From Pelotomaculum sp. PtaB.Bin104 (GTDB lineage: Bacteria; Bacillota; Desulfotomaculia; Desulfotomaculales; Pelotomaculaceae), in NCBI GenBank assembly GCA_002067205.1, contig MVQL01000249.1, positions 1-46,211 of the forward strand: a stretch of DNA of 46,211 nt, given 5' to 3'. The translations under genes were made by a program, and so were the position numbers. Below the pieces are notes generated by a model that ran no database searches, was not told the origin of the DNA, and saw only the letters and a program-made list of their open reading frames with translations. This document shows, piece by piece, positions 8,086 through 13,803 of the stretch (position 1 is its first letter; each line of letters opens with the position of its first letter).

Positions 8086-8480
8086 ATAGAGGCGCCTCCT
8101 CAATCTGGTATTGTGCCTTTCTTTCCCGGTAAGCACATTACCATTGTATTGTTAGGCACCTCGTTTTTCAAAGGCCGTTTTCAATAATTACAGGAATGCT
8201 CCTATAATGGAATATTTCAACATAATGCATTTTTTCCCTACTAATTTTTTTAAAGTTGCAACTTTTCTCACCGGGCTTGGGATAAAAATTTTTTTCCACA
8301 GCCGGCACCTTAGACCGTTCAAATGATTCAACCCGAGCAACTGCTTCTTCTCGTCCATTCGGTTTGGAGCACCTGTAGAAACCTTATTGCAGAAATGAGC
8401 GAAACTCTGCCCATTTTCGCGAATTTTTAAAGTTATCAGGAAATACCTTACGAGGGAGGGCACCCTCACAAATGGCAGGG
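8086..8480 (-). mobile_element. Probable non-coding left end of the IS110 element
   Basis: About 390 bases lie between the transposase start and the riboswitch promoter with no gene I can support. A 93-codon frame at 8188-8469 has no recognisable features. In intact IS110-family elements the region upstream of the recombinase gene holds the element end and encodes the bridge RNA, so this stretch may be its remnant. That is inference from position only; no element end was identified. Confidence 0.35.
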
Positions 8481-8481
8481 G

Positions 8482-8511
8482 TTGATCAAATTAGCACATT
8501 GAGTGTATGAT
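8482..8511 (+). promoter_or_regulatory. Sigma-A-like promoter for the riboswitch-controlled hydrolase
   Basis: TTGATC (8482-8487) and TATGAT (8506-8511) are 18 bases apart. A start at about 8518 would place the riboswitch at the 5' end of the transcript. Confidence 0.55.
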
Positions 8512-8513
8512 CC

Positions 8514-8645
8514 TTAGGTACTGGCCGAATTCCCGGATAACCGGGATACGGGGGACCAATTTTTTGGGGTGAATCGACTTGCCACTTTGAGTCGTAGGGT
8601 GCCCTCTACCCAAACCCGACAGCTAACCCCGGAGGCCGAAGGGGG
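8514..8645 (+). ncRNA. ydaO/yuaA-type c-di-AMP riboswitch
   Basis: The leader contains the hallmark blocks of the ydaO-yuaA class in order: GGATAACCGGGATACGGGGG, ACCAATTTTTTGGGGTGAAT, and late in the element CCGACAGCTAACCCCGGAGG. The fit to the family consensus is close, including the GGGGTGAAT and GACAGCTAACC segments. This class binds cyclic di-AMP and usually turns genes off when it is bound. It commonly controls cell-wall hydrolases and potassium or osmolyte transport, which matches the LysM-SleB gene that begins a few bases later. The exact boundaries are approximate. Confidence 0.9.
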
Positions 8646-8651
8646 GATTGC

Positions 8652-9455
8652 ATGTCAATATTTATGCGCATGTGCCTGGGCTTTTTGGTCCTGGCAGGGG
8701 TACTGATCGCTCCGGGCATGTCGCGCGCCGCTACCCACACTGTCGCGCCGGGGGAAGACCTGGCCACCATCAGCCAAAGCTACGGCATCTCCGTGGACTC
8801 GCTGGTGGACGCTAACGGTCTCCAGGTTTTATCAGTCACTCCCGGGCAGCAGCTCACCATTCCCGAAGTCAGCAACGGCAGTCAAACCACTTATATCGTC
8901 AAAGAGAGCGACAACCTGAGCATGATCGGGCGCCTGTTCGGGTTGACCTACCAGGAGATCATGGTTGCCAACGGCCTCAATAGCACGGTGATTTACCCGG
9001 ATATGGAACTGCTGATCCCAGCCGCCGGAACTGTGGCGGTACCCGGTGATTTTTCCGCAACCAGGTCCGTCGATGTAAGCAGGGGAGGATTTTTTTCACG
9101 GCCCAGCCTGGAGGATGTGGATCTCCTGGCCAGGCTGATCAGTTCCGAGGCGGAAGGTGAACCTTATGAGGGAAAGGTAGCTGTCGGCGCCGTGGTGTTA
9201 AACCGGGTGCTGGACCCGAGTTTCCCGGACACCATCCAAGATGTGATCTACCAGCGCAACCAGTTCCAGCCGGTGCAAAATGGAAGGATTAACCGGGCTG
9301 CGTGCGCGGATTGCCTCGCCGCCGCCAAGGATGCCCTGAGCGGCTGGGACCCGACCAACGGGGCACTTTACTTTTTTGCCAGGTATGTGCGCAGCGCCTG
9401 GAACTGGTCCAGGCCTAAGAGCACCATCATTGGCAACCATGTCTTCACTTACTGA
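8652..9455 (+). CDS. LysM-domain cell-wall hydrolase of the SleB family
   Basis: This is a 267-residue secreted protein. A signal peptide (about 1-26, MSRA-A) is followed by two LysM peptidoglycan-binding modules (about 28-71 and 80-122). The hydrolase_2/SleB domain spans about 155-267, with the RLISSEAEGEPYEGKVAVGA motif; Glu166 is in the position of the catalytic residue. SleB-type enzymes are spore-cortex or wall lytic transglycosylases. Here two LysM units and a c-di-AMP riboswitch suggest vegetative or sporulation wall remodelling tied to osmotic state. A GGGGGG run precedes the ATG. A pair of cysteines (218, 221) is unusual in a wall enzyme. A strong terminator lies 80 bases downstream. 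Confidence 0.9.
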   Translation: MSIFMRMCLGFLVLAGVLIAPGMSRAATHTVAPGEDLATISQSYGISVDSLVDANGLQVLSVTPGQQLTIPEVSNGSQTTYIVKESDNLSMIGRLFGLTYQEIMVANGLNSTVIYPDMELLIPAAGTVAVPGDFSATRSVDVSRGGFFSRPSLEDVDLLARLISSEAEGEPYEGKVAVGAVVLNRVLDPSFPDTIQDVIYQRNQFQPVQNGRINRAACADCLAAAKDALSGWDPTNGALYFFARYVRSAWNWSRPKSTIIGNHVFTY

Positions 9456-9536
9456 GCCGTAAGACACGAGCTATTTAGGCCAGAAAAAAACGCCTGTGCC
9501 TGCCCCGCAATAAAAAAGCCGCCCTATCGTTCTTGT

Positions 9537-9580
9537 TGACAAAAAGGGTTGAGAGCAAAAGATCCCAACCCTTTTTGTCA
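9537..9580. terminator. Bidirectional rho-independent terminator
   Basis: TGACAAAAAGGGTTG (9537-9551) pairs perfectly with CAACCCTTTTTGTCA (9566-9580). The A and T runs sit inside the 15-bp stem, so it can act in both directions. It ends the SleB transcript and also the small minus-strand gene beyond it. Confidence 0.85.
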
Positions 9581-9707
9581 TATATTGCAATATCAAATTA
9601 ATTCGCTGAGTAATTGCCCATCCTATTCCCTTTATGCTGTTGCATTTTCATGCGTTTTAGGTTTATTGCCAGCGTCGACTAGAGACATTGTTCTTGAACA
9701 TTTTCCT

Positions 9708-9941
9708 TTAAAGCAATTCCTCCCCGGTTGAAGTATCATCGTTATTGTCCTCGGCGGCAGGCTTCTTCTTCATATTACCAACCCAGTTATTAGACGAGTA
9801 AAAGCGGTTTCGCTTTTTGGTGGCCTTTAGCCCCGGCGACAATTCGCCAGGCAGGCCGTACTTGATATGTATTTCATTAAGTTGTTCAGGTGTAAGCTGA
9901 TAACTATTAACCGGGTTATATTCCTCGTTATATAGATTCGT
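9708..9941 (-). CDS. Small hypothetical protein with apparent ACG start
   Basis: An open frame of 77 codons reads NLYNEEYNPVNSYQLTPEQL then HIKYGLPGELSPGLKATKKR and ends in an acidic tail (AEDNNDDTSTGEELL). A perfect GGAGGTG site lies nine bases ahead of an ACG codon at 9941-9939. TGA precedes it in frame and no ATG, GTG or TTG is near. Either ACG is used as a start, or an ATG has mutated or been misread. The composition is protein-like and codon choice is sensible. I do not recognise the family; the 'QLTPEQLNEIHIKYGLPGEL' core looks like a short regulatory helix pair. Confidence 0.5.
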   Translation of the reverse strand, partial: TNLYNEEYNPVNSYQLTPEQLNEIHIKYGLPGELSPGLKATKKRNRFYSSNNWVGNMKKKPAAEDNNDDTSTGEELL

Positions 9942-10050
9942 AAGGATTCACCTCCATTAAATTAACCTAGACATATTTTTATGATAGTTAACTTATTTTA
10001 TGTAATTTTAGATCCAACATTTCTTACCAAGGTAACAATCACCAAAAACA

Positions 10051-10084
10051 TTACAACCACCGTTTTTTGTACCGATGGTTGTAA
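10051..10084 (-). terminator. Terminator after the small hydrophobic peptide gene
   Basis: TTACAACCA (10051-10059) pairs with TGGTTGTAA (10076-10084). On the minus strand the hairpin is followed by TGTTTTTGG. It lies 60 bases past the stop of the peptide gene. Confidence 0.5.
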
Positions 10085-10146
10085 GGAGTGAGCCTAAGCG
10101 TGGGAGACTGCCGGACTTCTCGTATTTATTTAGACTTAAAGGAAGC

Positions 10147-10260
10147 CTAGATGCAGACTCCGCAACCTAAAACGAGAAGGACAAGGATTAAGAAGATCAG
10201 GAAAGCCGGGCTACCCAAACCTACTCCGCAGCCAGCCCCTTCAGCCATTACATCAGACAT
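10147..10260 (-). CDS. Small hydrophobic peptide resembling YjcZ-type sporulation proteins
   Basis: This is a 37-residue peptide from ATG 10260: MSDVMAEGAGCGVGLGSPAF, then a single hydrophobic segment (LIFLILVLLVLGCGV) and CI at the end. A strong AAGGAGGTT site precedes it at correct spacing, and a hairpin follows, so it has the full anatomy of a gene. The glycine-rich head plus a C-terminal hydrophobic run resembles YjcZ/YjcM-like small sporulation proteins of Firmicutes. Three cysteines are not typical of that family. It would be a single-pass membrane or coat-associated peptide. Confidence 0.65.
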   Translation of the reverse strand: MSDVMAEGAGCGVGLGSPAFLIFLILVLLVLGCGVCI

Positions 10261-10568
10261 ATTTGATAACCTCCTTTTTTTTACACTATATGCATTGGGC
10301 GATATATATGTCACCTTTATTATGAGCTTAATTCATTGGAAAAATTACCACTACTAACCAATTAATTCTGCTATAAGCATTCAGTAAAAAAGGTTTTTCC
10401 TGTCTTTATATTTTCAAGATCAACAGTCTGCTGCAAATAGTAAAACCCTGACCGAAAACCGCACGGTTCGGTCAGGGTCTCACCGGATGAAAATATTTGA
10501 ACCAGTTTAATTGTAGCTTTTCCCGGTGTTGAAGTAAGTTGCCTGATGAAAGGCAGATTAAATTGCAC
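10261..10568 (-). other. Spacer holding the terminator of the miaB-mutS-HDAC operon
   Basis: No gene is supported in these 308 bases. A 65-codon frame at 10371-10568 has no recognisable features and spans the terminator hairpin at 10445-10478. Confidence 0.5.
10445..10478 (-). terminator. Terminator of the minus-strand operon ending in the deacetylase gene
   Basis: ACCCTGACCGAA (10445-10456) pairs exactly with TTCGGTCAGGGT (10467-10478). On the minus strand the stem is followed by TTTTACTATTT. It lies 90 bases beyond the deacetylase stop. Confidence 0.8.
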
Positions 10569-11927
10569 TTAAACTAACGACTCCTGCCCGCCGGAAACAT
10601 CGTACCCCAGAAAAATATCGCATGGCTTATCCTGCAGGTAAACGTACCGGTAAGCGCCATTTATTTTAGACTTTTCATATAAATCCTGAGCCTCAGCCCG
10701 GCAGGTGGGACAGGCGGTGAAGGGAATGGATATGCAAAACGCCTTGTCGCCCCGGCTGGGTCCACGGTTTGCTTTGGTGTCTATCGTGAGGTACCCGGGG
10801 CAGTCATCGCATAATCTCAGTCTTTCGAACTGAGTTTCACTGATGCCGTCAGTATCGTAATATATTCTTTTAGGCTGTTGATAAAAACCCCCATTAGTAG
10901 ATTCCTGACTAAGCTCTATCTGGTCACGTTTTTCCCAGCGTTTTAAGAGCCTATCGACCACCTGGCGGACCTCTCCGGTTACTTCCCGCCTTTCTTTAAA
11001 CAGACGGTAGTCCGGCTCAATCACATTGCTGTAGTCGAGCCCGGCCAGTGCCAGGATAATCCCCATATTTACATAGGGCAGGGCGGTTTCAATAGCGTAG
11101 CCCCCTTCAAGCACCGCCAGGTCCGGCTGCAGCTTTTCAGTTAGCCTGGCGTAACCCTGGGCGGTAATCAGCATGCTGCCCAGCGGGTCGCTGTAATGGT
11201 TGTCCTGGCCGGCCGAGTTAACAATAAAATCCGGCTTAAAGTCCTTCAGGATGGGCAGGATCAAGTTGTCCGCTACATACAGCAAACTTTCGTCAGTAGT
11301 CCCGGGAGGCAACGGGATATTGATTGTGCGGGCGTAGGCCCTGGGGCCGCCCAGCTCGTTGGTGAATCCGGTGCCGGGATATAAGGTGTGGCCGTCCTGG
11401 TGGAAAGATATAAAGAGGACGTCCGGGTCATGCCAGAAAATGTCTTGGGTGCCGTCGCCGTGGTGGACATCGGTGTCGACAATCGCCACGCGCTTGATCC
11501 CGTGATGCCGGCGCAGGTAATCCACCATGATCGCTTCATTGTTAATATTGCAAAAGCCGCGGTTGCCGTGCACCACCCGCATCGAGTGATGGCCGGGTGG
11601 GCGGACCAGGGCAAATCCATTCTTAAGCCGGCCGGAAGCAACTTCATCGGCCAGGAGGATTGCCGCACCGGCTGCAATCAGGTGCGCCTCGGTGGTCTGA
11701 TCCTCTACGCGCGGCACGCAGAAGTGCGTCCTGGCGATATCATGTGCCGTAGCCAGGGAGGGGGTATACTCCAATATCTGCGGCAGGTCCATAATTCCTT
11801 CTTCAAAAATCTGGTCACGAGTATAAAGGAGGCGCTCCTCCCTTTCCGGGTGGGTAGGAGAGATAGCCCAGTCAAAAGCGGGGAAAAAGATTAACCCGGT
11901 GCGCTTATTGCTGTTTTTCCGCATCAT
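10569..11927 (-). CDS. Histone-deacetylase-family amidohydrolase with cysteine-rich C-terminal extension
   Basis: This is a 452-residue protein. Residues 10-300 form the arginase-fold deacetylase core of the AcuC/acetylpolyamine amidohydrolase/HDAC superfamily. It has RPPGHH (109-114), DTDVHHGDGT (151-160, with Asp153 and His155 as zinc ligands), Asp242 in SAGQDNH, and the catalytic Tyr277 in EGGY. All catalytic residues are present. Beyond about 340 there is a roughly 110-residue extension with CDDC (373-376), Cys398 and CPTC (406-409), which looks like a zinc-binding unit and is not usual in this family. The start overlaps the end of the hydantoinase-like gene by four bases. The substrate is unknown; an N-acetylated small molecule is more likely than a protein. 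Confidence 0.85.
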   Translation of the reverse strand: MMRKNSNKRTGLIFFPAFDWAISPTHPEREERLLYTRDQIFEEGIMDLPQILEYTPSLATAHDIARTHFCVPRVEDQTTEAHLIAAGAAILLADEVASGRLKNGFALVRPPGHHSMRVVHGNRGFCNINNEAIMVDYLRRHHGIKRVAIVDTDVHHGDGTQDIFWHDPDVLFISFHQDGHTLYPGTGFTNELGGPRAYARTINIPLPPGTTDESLLYVADNLILPILKDFKPDFIVNSAGQDNHYSDPLGSMLITAQGYARLTEKLQPDLAVLEGGYAIETALPYVNMGIILALAGLDYSNVIEPDYRLFKERREVTGEVRQVVDRLLKRWEKRDQIELSQESTNGGFYQQPKRIYYDTDGISETQFERLRLCDDCPGYLTIDTKANRGPSRGDKAFCISIPFTACPTCRAEAQDLYEKSKINGAYRYVYLQDKPCDIFLGYDVSGGQESLV

Positions 11928-13603
11928 TGATTACCCCCCATCTTGATCCGGCCGGTGATGCCCCTGGGCGTCTGGACGGTCAGGTCGTACAAGCGGCCGG
12001 CGGTATCCCAGCCACGGACCATATTAAACACTTCTTGACTGGTGATTTCTATCTCGTCCGGCGCTACGGCCAGGCCGTATTTCTCAGACTTTTCGATCAG
12101 CTTTTCCTTGGCCAGGGCCAGTGCCTTTTGCTCGTTAAATGACCTTCTGTCGATTTTTTCCTGAATGCCTTCCTCCCGGATAGTATAATAGCCCTGCTCA
12201 GTGTCGGCCCGCAGGCTCATCTGCACTGTTGGCCTGGCCACCGCCGCACCGATAGCATTTGCTACCGGTGCATATGGAGGAATGACCGGCTCACAGGCTA
12301 ACCTTTCGGCAATTTGGGGAATAAAGCCCTCCGCCCCGCCGCCTGCTCCGACAACAATGGAAGGCTGCACCTTTCTTTTTTGCAATAGCTCCCAAATCCG
12401 GTAAGCCGGCTCCTGTTCCCATTCCAGGAACATTTTTTGGACCTCTGACGTAATGCTTTCCACAACCAGGCTCACCACTTTATCTGCAGTCTCAGCAGCA
12501 GTCCAACCGCAGGGTGTTCCCAGGCTTTCCATGGCTTCAGCAGCCTTATCCGCATCGCCCAGCGTGGTCATACCAAGCACCCGGAGGGCGTCAGTAGGAG
12601 TCGGCGCCGGTCCGCCCATGCAGAAAGCAGGGCCAACTCTTTCCGGGTGAATGATGATTTGCCCGCCCACCTGCTCCAGCCGGCTGTCTCCGCCGGCTGG
12701 CACTGATTTAACAGCGAGGGTACGCACCTGGGTAAGCTGTCCTTCAACACGGGCGCCCTTCGCCGACAAGAGCGGCTGCCCGTTTAGAATCAAAGCTATG
12801 TCTGTGGTAGTGCCGCCGATGTCCACCACCACTGCGGTGACCTCCGGGGGAGTCAGGGCCTGCACACCCAGCGTGCTTGCGGCCGGCCCGGAAAAAATGG
12901 TTTCCACCGGCTGCTCAACTGAACTATCCAGTGGGAAAGTCCCGCCGTCAGCTTTTAAGATATAAAAATCGGCGCCTATCTCTCTTTTTTCCAGCGCCTG
13001 CCGGACGGATTGAACAAAGTCACTGTACGGCCGCCTGGTGGCACAGGTCAAATAAGTAGACACCACCCGCCTGGGAAAGTTTAACTGGGGACCGGCTTGA
13101 TAGCCCAGCTCGACCTGCCAGCCGGGGTATTTTTCCTGTACTATTGCCGCTACACGTCTTTCGTGTACATTGTTGCGGGGGGAGAACTTGCCGATGATAC
13201 CCACCTTATTGAAGCCCTCCGCAGCCAGCTCGGACAGCGCCGCCTCTACTTCTTTTTCGTTTAAAGCAATGATCTCCCGGCCCCGGTAATCAATGGCTCC
13301 GGACAATATAATCGATTTAGTCTTAAAGTCATAGCCCTGGTTGCTCATGCCTGGCCCGGGCATTAACAAAAGGGCCACCTTGTCATACTTCTTTCCGGCG
13401 ATTAGGTTGGTGATAATTGTGGTGCTGAAAACAATTCGGCTTATGTCTTTCGCATTTACATCCTTCAAAATAAGATCTAGCGCTTCCAGGATGGATTCCA
13501 GCAAGTCTTTCTTTGTCGGTACTTTGGCATTCGCGCGGACCACATCATGGTCAAGGAGCACCGCATCGGTATAAGTTCCACCTACATCCACACCAACATG
13601 CAT
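11924..13603 (-). CDS. Hydantoinase/oxoprolinase family protein (HyuA-like)
   Basis: This 559-residue protein belongs to the HyuA/acetophenone-carboxylase-beta/oxoprolinase N-terminal family, an ASKHA ATPase fold. The N-terminal phosphate-binding GVDVGGTYTDAVLL (4-17) and the second loop VVVDIGGTTTDIALI (258-272) are both clear, and VVGAGGGAEG near 425 is the adenosine-binding part. Enzymes of this type use ATP to open or carboxylate cyclic amides or ketones, usually together with a HyuB subunit, which is absent here. The 4-base overlap with the deacetylase gene implies a joint pathway or complex. A GGGGGGAG site precedes the ATG. The substrate cannot be predicted. Confidence 0.85.
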   Translation of the reverse strand: MHVGVDVGGTYTDAVLLDHDVVRANAKVPTKKDLLESILEALDLILKDVNAKDISRIVFSTTIITNLIAGKKYDKVALLLMPGPGMSNQGYDFKTKSIILSGAIDYRGREIIALNEKEVEAALSELAAEGFNKVGIIGKFSPRNNVHERRVAAIVQEKYPGWQVELGYQAGPQLNFPRRVVSTYLTCATRRPYSDFVQSVRQALEKREIGADFYILKADGGTFPLDSSVEQPVETIFSGPAASTLGVQALTPPEVTAVVVDIGGTTTDIALILNGQPLLSAKGARVEGQLTQVRTLAVKSVPAGGDSRLEQVGGQIIIHPERVGPAFCMGGPAPTPTDALRVLGMTTLGDADKAAEAMESLGTPCGWTAAETADKVVSLVVESITSEVQKMFLEWEQEPAYRIWELLQKRKVQPSIVVGAGGGAEGFIPQIAERLACEPVIPPYAPVANAIGAAVARPTVQMSLRADTEQGYYTIREEGIQEKIDRRSFNEQKALALAKEKLIEKSEKYGLAVAPDEIEITSQEVFNMVRGWDTAGRLYDLTVQTPRGITGRIKMGGNQ

Positions 13604-13748
13604 TGTTCTCCCCCCTAGTCAGCTTTGTATAGAAACATGAAATAAGATAGTTTACATCGCCCGTTATGCCCGGATCTACAGGCACTTTAAATGTTAAAAT
13701 ATTCTCGTCTAGTTGAACAGTTGCCGTATAAATGTTTACGTTTTCCAC
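13551..13748 (-). CDS. Possible small protein between mutS and the HyuA-like gene
   Basis: An open frame reads NVNIYTATVQLDENILTFKV then PVDPGITGDVNYLISCFYTK. It can be extended upstream to about 13802 (IEKETTLAQFELTTHEAVEN) without a stop. No good ribosome site is visible and the last 17 codons overlap the next gene out of frame. The sequence looks protein-like, a beta-strand-rich domain, but could be a remnant. I do not recognise it. Confidence 0.3.
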   Translation of the reverse strand: MENVNIYTATVQLDENILTFKVPVDPGITGDVNYLISCFYTKLTRGENNACWCGCRWNLYRCGAP

Positions 13749-13803
13749 TGCCTCATGGGTTGTCAGTTCAAACTGTGCAAGTGTAGTTTCTTTTTCAATG
13801 GAG

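Noticed and set aside
8188..8469. A 93-codon minus-strand frame upstream of the riboswitch.
   Set aside because: It has no recognisable motif or ribosome site, and it lies in the likely non-coding end of the IS110 element.
10371..10568. A 65-codon minus-strand frame after the deacetylase gene.
   Set aside because: It covers the terminator hairpin at 10445-10478 and has no start site.
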